Source: JBNKFV01 sp050289485
GTDB lineage: Bacteria > Pseudomonadota > Gammaproteobacteria > Pseudomonadales > Cellvibrionaceae
Length of the DNA stretch: 64,000 bases
NCBI GenBank assembly: GCA_050289485.1
Contig: JBNKFV010000032.1
Coordinates: 1 to 64,000 of the forward strand
Reading direction: 5' to 3'
Within the stretch, counting starts at the first letter, position 1. Each line of letters opens with the position of its first letter. Below the pieces are notes generated by a model, which saw only the letters and a program-made list of their open reading frames with translations, searched no databases and was not told the DNA's origin. Positions 34,631 to 43,302 of this stretch are shown here, in pieces. A program made the position numbers and the translations under genes.

Positions 34631-35918
34631 CGAAAAACCCAGTACGATTGACCTGGTCAACAAAAATCTTGCGAAACGTTATCGCGCAGAAAAACGTTTT
34701 CGCGCCTACGGTATTGCATCGATTGGTTTCGGTTTGTTGGCGTTATTGGTGTTGTTTACCGACATCATCGGTAAAGGGCATAGTGCCTTTATGCAAACCT
34801 ATTTGCATTTAGACATAGAAATGAACCCTGAGGTTCTTGAGGTTACTGATGCCCGCGACCCAAAACAATTAGCACTGGGTAATTTTCAGGGTGCCGTTCG
34901 CGATGCGCTGTTGAAACGTTTTCCTGAAGTCAGTGGTCGCAAAGACAAGCGCAGCCTCTATGCAATGGCGAGTAGCGGTGCTGGTTACGAGTTGCGTAAC
35001 ATGTTGGAGGCTGACCCCAGTTTGCTGGGTAAAACGGTGAAGCTGTGGATACTCGTTGATGACGATGTAGACACCTATGTAAAAAGTCGAAAAGTGGTTA
35101 ATGGTGAAATCGAAGCCTTTGAAGGTCGCCTTAACGACAAGCAAGCTGGCTGGGTCAATACATTGCTCGACAGCGGTGAAATGGAAAAGCGCTTCAACTG
35201 GGTATTTCTGACTGCCAGCGATAGCCGGGAGCCAGAATCGGCAGGTATTCGCGGTGCCTTAATGGGGTCTTTGTATACACTACTGGTGACTTTCGTATTG
35301 TCATTTCCGGTAGGCGTTGCTGCGGCCATTTATCTCGAAGAGTATGCGCCGAAAAACAAATGGACCGATTTTATTGAAGTGAACATTAACAACCTGGCGG
35401 CAGTACCATCGATTATTTTTGGTCTGCTGGGTTTGGCCATTTTTCTGAACTTCTTTAATTTGCCACGTTCGGTGCCATTAGTGGGTGGTTTGGTGCTCAC
35501 CTTAATGACCTTACCTACCATTATTATTTCGAGCCGTGCATCCATTAAAGCTGTGCCACCGTCTATTCGTGAAGCGGCGTTGGGTATTGGTGCCTCGAAA
35601 ATGCAGATGATTATGCACCATCTGCTGCCATTGGCCATGCCGGGCATGCTAACCGGTGCCATTATTGGTATGGCACAAGCGTTGGGTGAAACCGCGCCTT
35701 TGTTGATGATTGGTATGGTGGCTTTTATCGTGGATTTACCACAAGGTATTACCGACCCGGCAACGGTGTTGCCTGTGCAAATTTTCTTATGGGCAGATAG
35801 CCCCGAGCGAGCCTTCGTAGAAAAAACGTCGGCTGCGATTATGGTGTTATTGGGTTTTCTGATCATCATGAACACCCTGGCAGTATTATTACGTCGTCGC
35901 CTTGAGCGGCGCTGGTAA
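34623..35918 (+). CDS. pstA: PstA, phosphate ABC transporter permease
   Basis: 431 residues, again with an N-terminal extension: one helix (27-47) then a soluble region of about 150 residues before the permease core. Core signatures: GALMGSLYTLLVTFVLSFPVG, NINNLAAVPSIIFGLLGLAIF and EAALGIGASKMQMIMHHLLP. Pairs with PstC. Overlap of 8 bases with pstC implies coupling. Confidence 0.93.
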   Translation: MTNEKPSTIDLVNKNLAKRYRAEKRFRAYGIASIGFGLLALLVLFTDIIGKGHSAFMQTYLHLDIEMNPEVLEVTDARDPKQLALGNFQGAVRDALLKRFPEVSGRKDKRSLYAMASSGAGYELRNMLEADPSLLGKTVKLWILVDDDVDTYVKSRKVVNGEIEAFEGRLNDKQAGWVNTLLDSGEMEKRFNWVFLTASDSREPESAGIRGALMGSLYTLLVTFVLSFPVGVAAAIYLEEYAPKNKWTDFIEVNINNLAAVPSIIFGLLGLAIFLNFFNLPRSVPLVGGLVLTLMTLPTIIISSRASIKAVPPSIREAALGIGASKMQMIMHHLLPLAMPGMLTGAIIGMAQALGETAPLLMIGMVAFIVDLPQGITDPATVLPVQIFLWADSPERAFVEKTSAAIMVLLGFLIIMNTLAVLLRRRLERRW

Positions 35919-35936
35919 GGTAAGTTGGATACGACT

Positions 35937-36812
35937 ATGGAAACGACAGTTGATACGCAAACGGTTAGTAAAAAAGAGCCAGCCATGAATAAAGATGCGA
36001 TGATTAATGCTGCGGCTGACGCCCACATCGAAACAGTGGGGTATCCTTTTAGTGATACCAAAAAAATGTCGATGCGCAACGTCAATGTATTTTATGGCGA
36101 AAAGCAGGCCATTTTTGATGTAAGCCTTGATATTGGTAAAAACGAAGTCGTGGCCATGATTGGTCCTTCAGGCTGTGGTAAATCGACTTTTTTACGTTGT
36201 CTGAATCGAATGAACGATACGATCGATATTTGTCGCGTAGAAGGCTCGTTGTATCTGGAAGATACCAATATTTATGATCCGAAACTGGATGTGGTACCGC
36301 TGCGTGCCCGTGTCGGCATGGTGTTTCAAAAGCCCAACCCGTTTCCCAAGTCAATTTATGACAACGTTGCCTACGGCCCACGTATTCATGGCTTGGCTAG
36401 CCGGCGTGCTGATCTGGACGAAATTGTGGAAACCAGTTTGCGCCGCGCCAGTTTATGGAATGAAGTCAAAGATCGCCTCGATGCACCGGGTACTGGTTTG
36501 TCCGGTGGTCAGCAGCAGCGTTTGTGTATCGCCCGTACTATTGCGGTAAGCCCAGAAGTGATTCTAATGGATGAGCCCTGTTCTGCACTCGATCCTATCG
36601 CGACGGCGCGTATCGAAGAATTGATTGCCGAACTCAGCGAAAACTTTACGATTGCGATTGTGACTCACTCGATGCAGCAGGCTGCGCGAGTCTCGCACCG
36701 AACGGCGTATTTTCATTTGGGCAAACTGATCGAAGTGAACGACACTGAAAAAGTGTTTACTAACCCCGATCATGAATTGACCGAAGCCTACATTACCGGT
36801 CGTTTTGGTTAA
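35937..36812 (+). CDS. pstB: PstB, phosphate ABC transporter ATPase
   Basis: 291 residues from ATG 35937 (an in-frame TTG four codons earlier is an alternative). Walker A GPSGCGKST (76-84), signature LSGGQQQR (188-195), Walker B ILMDEP (209-214), switch His in IVTHSMQQAARVS. The first 45 residues precede the usual PstB start and look unstructured. Powers phosphate uptake through PstCA. Confidence 0.95.
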   Translation: METTVDTQTVSKKEPAMNKDAMINAAADAHIETVGYPFSDTKKMSMRNVNVFYGEKQAIFDVSLDIGKNEVVAMIGPSGCGKSTFLRCLNRMNDTIDICRVEGSLYLEDTNIYDPKLDVVPLRARVGMVFQKPNPFPKSIYDNVAYGPRIHGLASRRADLDEIVETSLRRASLWNEVKDRLDAPGTGLSGGQQQRLCIARTIAVSPEVILMDEPCSALDPIATARIEELIAELSENFTIAIVTHSMQQAARVSHRTAYFHLGKLIEVNDTEKVFTNPDHELTEAYITGRFG

Positions 36813-36858
36813 GCCGATTTCAGATGAGCCTGTGGTTCACAGGCGCCAGGAGTAGAAC

Positions 36859-37590
36859 ATGGATAACTTGCATTTAGATCAGCATATTTCACAACAATAC
36901 AATGCCGACCTTGAAGAGCTGCGTACCGAAGTATTGGAAATGGGCGGCTTGGTAGAGCAGCAGATTATCGACGCTGTAAGCGCCATTGCCAATGCCGACG
37001 GCACTTTGGCCGAGCACGTGATTCAGGTCGAAGAAATCGTTGATAAAAAAGAGGTGGCCCTCGACGAACACTGCACATTGGTGTTGGCGCGTCGCCAGCC
37101 TGCGGCGTCGGATCTGCGTATGGTGTTGGCCGTCTCCAAGATTACCCGCGACCTTGAACGCATGGGTGATGAAGCTCACAAGGTAGCGAAAATGGCAATT
37201 GCCTTGTCAGAAGAAGGCGATGCACCCCACGGTTATGTTGAGTTGCGTCATATCGGTACCTCGGTGCATAAAATGGTACACAACATGCTCGACGCCTTTG
37301 CGCGTTTTGACGTGGGTGTGGCCATGGACGTAGCGCGTGAAGACAAAGTGGTTGACCGCGAGTATAAAAGTGCTGTGCGCGAACTGATTACTTATATGAT
37401 GGAAGACCCCCGTTCGATCAGCCGCGTGATGAATGTGATGTGGGCACTGCGCTCACTCGAGCGCGTGGGAGATCACGCCCGTAATATTGCCGAGCATATT
37501 ATTTATCTGGTGAAAGGTTTGGATGTACGTCATACCTCTGTATCTGAAATGGAACGCCAGTTAAAAGACTCTACCCGCGGCAAGCGTTGA
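36859..37590 (+). CDS. phoU: PhoU, phosphate-signalling regulator
   Basis: 243 residues, two PhoU helical repeats; metal-binding motifs ERMGDEAHKVAK and ERVGDHARNIAEH mark repeats 1 and 2. AGGAG upstream of the ATG is the SD. PhoU links the Pst transporter state to PhoR so that the regulon is off in high phosphate. Last gene of the pst operon. Confidence 0.95.
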   Translation: MDNLHLDQHISQQYNADLEELRTEVLEMGGLVEQQIIDAVSAIANADGTLAEHVIQVEEIVDKKEVALDEHCTLVLARRQPAASDLRMVLAVSKITRDLERMGDEAHKVAKMAIALSEEGDAPHGYVELRHIGTSVHKMVHNMLDAFARFDVGVAMDVAREDKVVDREYKSAVRELITYMMEDPRSISRVMNVMWALRSLERVGDHARNIAEHIIYLVKGLDVRHTSVSEMERQLKDSTRGKR

Positions 37591-37598
37591 CGCTTAAA

Positions 37599-37645
37599 CT
37601 GTGCCACACGGATTGTTGTGTGGCACAGGATCTTTTCATTCTTTT
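37599..37645 (+). terminator. Terminator of the pst-phoU operon
   Basis: CTGTGCCACAC (37599-37609) pairs with GTGTGGCACAG (37618-37628), then T-rich GATCTTTTCATTCTTTT. Confidence 0.8.
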
Positions 37646-37725
37646 CTCAATCACGCTAGAATGCCTCGGTTATCATCGCAGGCTATCGAGTCTGTATGTC
37701 ATGGAACCTTAGATTGAGATAGCAC

Positions 37726-37962
37726 ATGCGTTTTGTGTTAAACCCCCTACTGCTTATTTCTGTACTGAGCATTTTGTTAGCGGCTTGTGACAGTAATTCG
37801 AAACTGCGCTCTATGTCTGACCATGAACTTGCCGAAAAACACGGTGAGTGCTTGGATAAAAAGCCAACGGCCCCTGGTTATGCCACCGCCTGTGAAAATT
37901 TTCGTAAAGAATGTGATCGTCGCCGTAAAGAGCTGGGCAGCTTCGTTTGCCGTAGTTATTAA
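37726..37962 (+). CDS. Small Cys-rich lipoprotein, unknown function
   Basis: 78 residues. A signal peptide with lipobox LLAAC puts the lipid on C21; D22 follows, which in Enterobacteria favours the inner membrane. The mature 58 residues are charged and hold four more cysteines (C42, C56, C63, C75) that could form two disulfides. I do not recognise the family. It stands alone between phoU and the M48 protease gene and has its own terminator. The clean signal sequence and spacing suggest a real gene. Confidence 0.75.
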   Translation: MRFVLNPLLLISVLSILLAACDSNSKLRSMSDHELAEKHGECLDKKPTAPGYATACENFRKECDRRRKELGSFVCRSY

Positions 37963-37970
37963 GCTTTAGT

Positions 37971-38008
37971 CCATAAAAAACGCCGATAACTATCGGCGTT
38001 TTTTATGG
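37971..38008. terminator. Bidirectional terminator
   Basis: An 18-bp perfect stem, CCATAAAAAACGCCGATA (37971-37988) with its complement at 37991-38008, giving A and T tracts on either side. It serves the lipoprotein gene and the converging M48 protease gene. Confidence 0.88.
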
Positions 38009-38071
38009 GGTGTTACCCCGGCACAACCGATTGCCGGACTAACAGAATGGGTTGGCTGTAAGACCGCCGCG

Positions 38072-39343
38072 TTAACCGGCAGTTTGCAGCTTTTCCAACC
38101 GTGAAGTGGCCTGTTGGCCAAGATCGCCGCCACCACGCTGCGCTTTCTGATAGTAAGTAATGGCTTGCTCCCGAAGGCCTTTCTTAACCATCAGCTCGCC
38201 CAGGTAGAAATTGCTGATCTGGGTATCCAGATATTTCTGACTCAATTGCAAATCGCTGACGGCACCATTGGTGTTGTTTTGCTCAACGCGCACCAACCCC
38301 CTCAACAGATAAGGCTGAAAGTATTCCGGGTTGAGTCTGATGGCCTTATCGTAGGCCTTGGTGGCCTCGGAGGGTTTTTTCTGTGCCTGCAGCAGGCGAC
38401 CTCGGGTTTGCCAAAACAGCGCTTCACTGGGCGCAATCTTGATGGCTCTGTCGACTTTGCTCAGGGCGTCATTGAAGTTCTTCTTAGAGGCCGCTTCCAA
38501 CGCTTTTTGGTGTAGATCATAAGCCGGCTGATCTTTCTTGAGCTTGGCCATCACTCGGTTGAATTTGTCTTTATTGCGAATGTTCCCCGACAAGGTTTTG
38601 GCTCTTGCCTGATTGGCTGCCACACGTTTTTGCGATGGTGGGTGGCTGGCAAAAAACTGGTTGATTGGGTCGCTCTGGCGGCCTTTGCTGAGTTTTACAA
38701 ACAGCTGCTGCAATTCTACCGCGGCTTGTGGGTCGTAGCCGGCGCGCGACATATACTCCATACCGTATTCGTCAGACTGTAACTCCTGCCCTTGCCCATA
38801 TTGTGCTTGAATCGCGGCTGCCCCCAGCTGTGAGCCGCTGGTAACCCACTCGCCATAGGCGGTATTCTGACTGGCAATCTGCGCGACTTGGGTGCCGAGC
38901 CCCAGCAGAATGGCTTGTGTTTGCTGACTGGCTCCGTGGCGTGCAGCGGCATGCACAATTTCATGGCCAAGTACGGCTGCCAGCTGGGCTTCGTCTTTCA
39001 GCATCACCAGCAAACCGCGGTTAATCGCAATTTTGCCACCGGGCAGTGCCCAGGCATTGGGTACATCGTTGTTGAGCACAACAAAGTCGTAAGGCAATTG
39101 TGGGCGATCGCTTAGCGCGGCCAGCTTCTGCCCTACCTGGCGCACGTATACGTTCACTTCTGGGTCTACCACATAGGCGCCGCCTTGAGATTGCTGGCTG
39201 GGCAAATAATTCTGGGCTCCAATCTGTATTTCTTGTTGTGGGGTGATCAAACTCAGTTGTGACTCGCCAGTTACCGGGTTCACGGTACAGCCAGTGGCAG
39301 TAACGAGAGAAAGGGAAAGTAGAAATCCTGTCAGTTTTTTCAC
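38072..39343 (-). CDS. M48 family metalloprotease with TPR repeats, lipoprotein
   Basis: 423 residues from GTG 39343 (SD AGAGG). A lipobox (TATGC) makes C19 the acylated residue. The zinc site is HEIVH (127-131) with a third ligand probably E187 (QELQSDEYG). From about residue 275 there are TPR-like repeats (ALSKVDRAIKIAPSEALFWQ; ATKAYDKAIRLNPEYFQPYL). The layout resembles BepA (YfgC), an outer-membrane quality-control protease and chaperone, but LoiP-like roles cannot be excluded. Confidence 0.88.
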   Translation of the reverse strand: MKKLTGFLLSLSLVTATGCTVNPVTGESQLSLITPQQEIQIGAQNYLPSQQSQGGAYVVDPEVNVYVRQVGQKLAALSDRPQLPYDFVVLNNDVPNAWALPGGKIAINRGLLVMLKDEAQLAAVLGHEIVHAAARHGASQQTQAILLGLGTQVAQIASQNTAYGEWVTSGSQLGAAAIQAQYGQGQELQSDEYGMEYMSRAGYDPQAAVELQQLFVKLSKGRQSDPINQFFASHPPSQKRVAANQARAKTLSGNIRNKDKFNRVMAKLKKDQPAYDLHQKALEAASKKNFNDALSKVDRAIKIAPSEALFWQTRGRLLQAQKKPSEATKAYDKAIRLNPEYFQPYLLRGLVRVEQNNTNGAVSDLQLSQKYLDTQISNFYLGELMVKKGLREQAITYYQKAQRGGGDLGQQATSRLEKLQTAG

Positions 39344-39523
39344 AGCGTTGCCTCTTTATATATGCAATGTTGGAGAACCTGTATCTGACAGGCTCTGGCG
39401 TACAATTTTCCGTATAATGCCCGCTTCGCGTTAATGTCACATGAATTTCCCCTGCTAGAGGGGGCTGTTAACGCCGCTCAGTAGATCTGCAATCGGGCTG
39501 CTGCAGGGGCAGAGGTTATTATT

Positions 39524-40009
39524 ATGCAAGCGTTGCAAGTTATCGAGCTATTTGCCGGTATCGATCCATCAGGCCAGCCTATTGTTGAACGGCTACCTGT
39601 GCGTATTAACGAAGACGACAACAGTTGCCAGCTGGTCAAGTCGCCTGCGTTTGTGCAGGGGTTAGCCAGTGGCGATGTGATCAAGTTGGTGCCGGGCACA
39701 CAGGATTTCAACCTGATTAAGCGTAGCGGCAACTTGTGTATACGGGTGTTTTACCGTGGAGAGATGAGTGAGCTGGCCAACAATTTGGGTTCTGCACTGG
39801 AAAAGCTCGGTGGTGAGCTGGATATCGAAACGCCCCGTATGTTGGTATTTAGTATCCATGTGTCGTGCGGTTTTCAGGCGATCGAGGCTTGTTTAAACGA
39901 ATTTGTCGGCAAAGATGAGCAAAGTGCGTGGTTTTACGGCAATGTGTATGACCCTGCCGACGGCACTACCCCACTGTTGTGGTGGAATGACATTCTCAAA
40001 CCCGAATAG
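39524..40009 (+). CDS. DUF4265 domain protein
   Basis: 161 residues. The DUF4265 pattern is visible: an N-terminal strand VERLPVRI, then VKSPAFVQGLASGDVIKLVP and a later ligand-like C-terminal half. No catalytic residues are known for the family. SD AGAGG nine bases before the ATG. A TATAAT (39413-39418) in the gap upstream may belong to its promoter. It is followed 22 bases later by yaaA, so the two may be one transcript. Confidence 0.72.
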   Translation: MQALQVIELFAGIDPSGQPIVERLPVRINEDDNSCQLVKSPAFVQGLASGDVIKLVPGTQDFNLIKRSGNLCIRVFYRGEMSELANNLGSALEKLGGELDIETPRMLVFSIHVSCGFQAIEACLNEFVGKDEQSAWFYGNVYDPADGTTPLLWWNDILKPE

Positions 40010-40031
40010 CGCTAACGCGTAAGGAAAATCA

Positions 40032-40808
40032 ATGTTAATGGTGATATCGCCGGCGAAAACGCTGGATTTTGAAACCCCTGCCGTTACCCAGCAGGCAACA
40101 GAGCCTGACTTTCTGGCGGATTCGCGCAGGTTGATCAAAGGGCTAAAAGCACTGGCACCGCAAGATATTTCTGCGCTTATGAATATCAGCGACAAGCTCG
40201 GTGTGCTCAATTATGACCGTTTTCAAGCGTGGAAAACCCCATTCCCAAAAAAGCAGGCCAAGCAGGCGGTACTGGCATTTAAAGGTGACGTATATACCGG
40301 GCTTGAGGCAGAAGCCTTTACTGAGGCCGATTTTGCCTATGCCCAGCAGCACTTACGTATATTGTCTGGCCTGTATGGCTTGCTGCGGCCGCTGGACAAC
40401 ATTTTGCCCTACCGGCTGGAGATGGGTACCAAATTCGCCAATGAGCGCGGTAAAAACCTGTATGAATTCTGGGGTGATCAAATTACCCAGGCCGTTAATA
40501 CGGCCGTGGCCGACAGTGGTTCACCAGTGCTGTTGAATCTTGCCTCCAATGAATACTTCAAAGCCGTTGCGCCGACGCAGCTTGATGGGCGCGTAGTTAC
40601 CCCCGTGTTTAAAGACTTGAAAAACGGTACCTACAAAATCATCAGTTTTTACGCCAAGAAAGCGCGGGGTTTGATGGCTGCCTGGGTGATTAAGCACCAG
40701 GTTGATGACGTTGAAGCGGTGAAAAACTTCGATATGGCTGGTTATTACTTCGATAAAAAAAGCTCGACCGCAGACGAATGGGTGTTTCTGCGGGATCAGC
40801 CGGACTAA
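40032..40808 (+). CDS. yaaA: YaaA, peroxide stress resistance protein
   Basis: 258 residues, same length as the E. coli protein. Family motifs: MVISPAKTLDFETP, AFKGDVYTGLEA, LSGLYGLLRPLDNILPYRLEMGT, NLASNEYFKAV and SFYAKKARGLMA. In E. coli YaaA belongs to the OxyR regulon and lowers free iron and DNA damage during peroxide stress. SD AAGGAA before the ATG. Interesting in view of the unusual oxyR 15 kb away. Confidence 0.93.
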   Translation: MLMVISPAKTLDFETPAVTQQATEPDFLADSRRLIKGLKALAPQDISALMNISDKLGVLNYDRFQAWKTPFPKKQAKQAVLAFKGDVYTGLEAEAFTEADFAYAQQHLRILSGLYGLLRPLDNILPYRLEMGTKFANERGKNLYEFWGDQITQAVNTAVADSGSPVLLNLASNEYFKAVAPTQLDGRVVTPVFKDLKNGTYKIISFYAKKARGLMAAWVIKHQVDDVEAVKNFDMAGYYFDKKSSTADEWVFLRDQPD

Positions 40809-40813
40809 GGGCC

Positions 40814-41104
40814 TGTTAACACTACTTTGAATGGCCTGCTGGAAACCAGTTTGTTGTTCTGCCAGGCATTTTGAGCGTGGTTTGGTTATTCCAAATAAGC
40901 GAAAAATAACGCCGCAGAACGGCAAAATGGTTCCAGCCCTTCGGGTTGTGGCTAAAAAACCGCCACTCTGCGTTGCTCGTACCCAAAGCACTCGCGGTGC
41001 TCGCGGGGCAGGCTCTCGTTCATTTGGAATAACCAAACCTCTCTCCTCGCGCCTAAATTGGCGGCTTTTTAGCCACAACAGGCTCATTCAAAGTAGTGTT
41101 AACA
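40814..41104. mobile_element. 291-bp palindromic MITE-like element
   Basis: It is bounded by a perfect 20-bp terminal inverted repeat, TGTTAACACTACTTTGAATG at 40814-40833 and its complement at 41085-41104. Two further inverted pairs lie inside: 40879-40896 with 41022-41039 (18 bp, GGTTTGGTTATTCCAAAT, perfect) and 40946-40964 with 41060-41078 (19 bp, one mismatch). The order is A, B, C, B', C', A', so B and C interleave. It has no coding capacity that I can support and no obvious target duplication. It lies just after the yaaA stop. It may be a non-autonomous transposable element or a structured RNA end. Confidence 0.7.
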
Positions 41105-41156
41105 CACCCTGACTAACCGCCAGTCCTGCGGATCTGCCGGTTAGTCAGGGTGTGTT
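41101..41156. terminator. 19-bp perfect hairpin after the palindromic element
   Basis: AACACACCCTGACTAACCG (41101-41119) pairs with its full complement at 41138-41156 around an 18-base loop, with TTTGTC following. Its left end overlaps the right end of the MITE-like element by four bases. Probably the terminator of yaaA, now separated from it by the element. Confidence 0.7.
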
Positions 41157-41240
41157 TGTCGCCTTATTGCTCAAGGTTTACTTTTTATCCAGAACAATAA
41201 GGCGTAACGCCATTTTCGGCAGACAACAAATAGGGTCTTT

Positions 41241-41615
41241 ATGTTTAAACGAGCGAACGGCGGTGGTCATACCAAGCGATTGGATCTCGATGATTTGGAA
41301 GCTCTGCTTGGCGCATTGGCGCCTGTCAGTGTGGTGCCCAAGGCAGATATCACCGGGTTTTTCCATAACGACCAGCTGTTTGCTTTTATTAAAAATGACC
41401 AACTGTATTTGCGCACCGACACGTTCAGTCGTCGTGATTTTCTGATATACGGCGCACAGGATCCGGTAGCCGCGCCGGGCTGCCCCCATCATCACGAATT
41501 TCATGCGGTGCCCGCCGATGTGATCAATAACCGCGTGCGCTTGCAGGTTTGGGCGCGCAATGCCCTGCGGGTTATCTCTCTCGAACTGTGTCCGTCGCAG
41601 ACCCGCTTGGCGTAG
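41241..41615 (+). CDS. TfoX/Sxy N-terminal domain-like protein
   Basis: 124 residues. The stretch FFHNDQLFAFIKNDQLYLRTD, preceded by LEALLGALAPVSVV, resembles the N-terminal domain of TfoX/Sxy (normally ...FGGYGLYxDGxMFALIxDDxLYLKxD). The glycine-rich MFGG part is not conserved, and the C-terminal domain is absent. TfoX proteins control competence in Haemophilus and Vibrio; single-domain relatives have no known role. Assignment is moderate. Confidence 0.58.
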   Translation: MFKRANGGGHTKRLDLDDLEALLGALAPVSVVPKADITGFFHNDQLFAFIKNDQLYLRTDTFSRRDFLIYGAQDPVAAPGCPHHHEFHAVPADVINNRVRLQVWARNALRVISLELCPSQTRLA

Positions 41616-41681
41616 GCATTTGATAGTGCTTTGCAATCCCCCTCAAAAGCCGCAATAATTTTCAGCCGGTCTATGATTGTT

Positions 41682-41715
41682 ATTAACCCGACATAAAAGC
41701 TTGCCGGGTTAATAA
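41682..41715. repeat. 34-bp hairpin repeat, copy 2 (opposite orientation)
   Basis: Exact reverse complement of 4752-4785 over 34 bases, in the gap between the TfoX-like gene and the receiver gene. Confidence 0.85.
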
Positions 41716-41799
41716 GAGAATGGATCTGTTTTGCCGTTTGGGGTAACACATAGTGCCAAACGCAGGCCGCATTTGGGATCAACCAATTGGAAACCGATT

Positions 41800-42684
41800 A
41801 TGGCATTGAAGATATTGATTGCCGACGACGCAGCCTTTATCCGCGATATGGTAAAGCGCAATTTGCGTCTGGGTCTTAACGGCGTTGAAGTACTTGATGC
41901 CAATAACGGCCAACGGGCGCAGTCCCTGCTGAAGTCCAATAACGTCGATATCATATTGTCTGACTGGGAAATGCCGGGGATGACCGGTGAAGAATTGCTC
42001 AAATGGGTACGCAGCGACGAGCGCTATAGTGCTACACCATTTATCATGATTACCAGTCGTGGTGATCGCAACTTTGTGATTCAGGCCATACAGGCGGGGG
42101 TAAGCGATTATATTTCCAAGCCCTTCAGCCCAGATGAGCTGATAAAGAAAACCCTTAAACAGATAAAAAAAATCGGCAAAGAAGGTGAGCTGAAAGCCAG
42201 TCGGCCCAATGCCCCTGGCAGCATCGAGGCCAGTTCGCTCGACCTCTTAACCGGTGGCGCCTCGGCCAGCACAACCGCAAAACCGGCAGCAAGGCCGCCA
42301 GCGCCAGACGCCGGCTCGGCTGCCCTGTTAACTGGCAATGCGGCGCCAGCCGCCGCTGAAAGCCCGAAAAAAGCGGCCAACGCCTTGGCCCAGCTGCGCT
42401 TTGCCACAGGTAGTACAGCCTGTGTGATTCGCGGATTATCGTTACAGGCTCTCAATGGTGTTATGCAGCGGCCCGAGGTCATCCCAGGGTTGTTTGATCA
42501 GGCGGTAGTTGATATCGAGTCTGATTCAGGCGAAAGTATTGTTCGCCTCAATGGTTTTGTTTATGCCTTGCAGGCAGGTGAAGCCAAGTTGGATGCAAAA
42601 GCCATTAAAGTGAGCATTCGGTTTGTCGATAATGACCCCGACAAATTCGAATTTTTGTCTAAATTCATCAGCAAACACTTTTAA
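41800..42684 (+). CDS. Response regulator with C-terminal PilZ-like domain
   Basis: 294 residues from ATG 41800. Residues 1-125 are a CheY-like receiver: acidic pair D9/D10, phospho-acceptor D55 (ILSDWEMPGMTG), T85 and K107 (ISKPFSPDEL). A linker rich in Ala and Pro (about 150-205) leads to a C-terminal domain of roughly 90 residues (LRFATGSTACVIRGLSLQAL ... VSIRFVDNDPDKFEFLSKFI) that looks like a PilZ fold but lacks the RxxxR c-di-GMP motif. No sensor kinase is adjacent; the partner is unknown. Confidence 0.75.
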   Translation: MALKILIADDAAFIRDMVKRNLRLGLNGVEVLDANNGQRAQSLLKSNNVDIILSDWEMPGMTGEELLKWVRSDERYSATPFIMITSRGDRNFVIQAIQAGVSDYISKPFSPDELIKKTLKQIKKIGKEGELKASRPNAPGSIEASSLDLLTGGASASTTAKPAARPPAPDAGSAALLTGNAAPAAAESPKKAANALAQLRFATGSTACVIRGLSLQALNGVMQRPEVIPGLFDQAVVDIESDSGESIVRLNGFVYALQAGEAKLDAKAIKVSIRFVDNDPDKFEFLSKFISKHF

Positions 42685-42692
42685 TTATAAGA

Positions 42693-43283
42693 ATGAAGCC
42701 CTTCTCCCAAGCCTGTCAGAACAATCGTGAGCCTATTCTTTCGATATTAGAACGTGTTTTTGCCGACCGTCAGCGGCTGCTGGAAATCGGCAGTGGCACT
42801 GGGCAGCATGCCGTCTTTTGCGCAAAACATTTACCCCATCTGCAGTGGCAAACCAGTGATCTGGTGGAAAATCACGCCGGTATCAAAATGTGGATTGAGG
42901 AGTTTGGCCCTCCCAACGTATTGCCCCCAATCGCGTTGGATGTGAACAGCGTAGACTGGGCCGGGTTGAAGATCGATGCCGTGTTCTCTGCCAATACCCT
43001 GCATATCATGTCGTGGGAATCCGTTGAAGACCTCTTCAAAGGGCTGGCTAAATGCCTGCCTCCCGGTGGCATTCTTGCCGTCTATGGCCCGTTTAATTAT
43101 CAGGGTAAATATACCAGCGACAGCAATGCCCGATTTGATACCTGGTTGAAAGCACAAGATCCCGTGCGCGGTATTCGCGACTTTGCAGCAGTGAATAATC
43201 TGGCCGAGGCTGCCGGGTTACAGTTTCAGGAAGACAATGCCATGCCTGCCAATAACCGCTTGTTGGTATGGCATAAACTCTGA
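42693..43283 (+). CDS. DUF938 SAM-dependent methyltransferase
   Basis: 196 residues. It starts KPFSQACQNNREPIL, a hallmark of DUF938, followed by the SAM motif LLEIGSGTGQHAVFCAKHLP (29-48), NTLHIMSW and YGPFNYQGKYTSDSNARFD. The substrate is unknown. It begins 8 bases after the receiver gene, so they are likely cotranscribed. Confidence 0.85.
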   Translation: MKPFSQACQNNREPILSILERVFADRQRLLEIGSGTGQHAVFCAKHLPHLQWQTSDLVENHAGIKMWIEEFGPPNVLPPIALDVNSVDWAGLKIDAVFSANTLHIMSWESVEDLFKGLAKCLPPGGILAVYGPFNYQGKYTSDSNARFDTWLKAQDPVRGIRDFAAVNNLAEAAGLQFQEDNAMPANNRLLVWHKL

Positions 43284-43302
43284 TGCAAGAATCGATGACT
43301 TA

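Noticed and set aside
35330..36085. Open frame of 251 codons on the minus strand
   Set aside because: It lies opposite pstA and the start of pstB, both certain genes. The translation is low-complexity and rich in Ile/Ser/Met as expected of a shadow.
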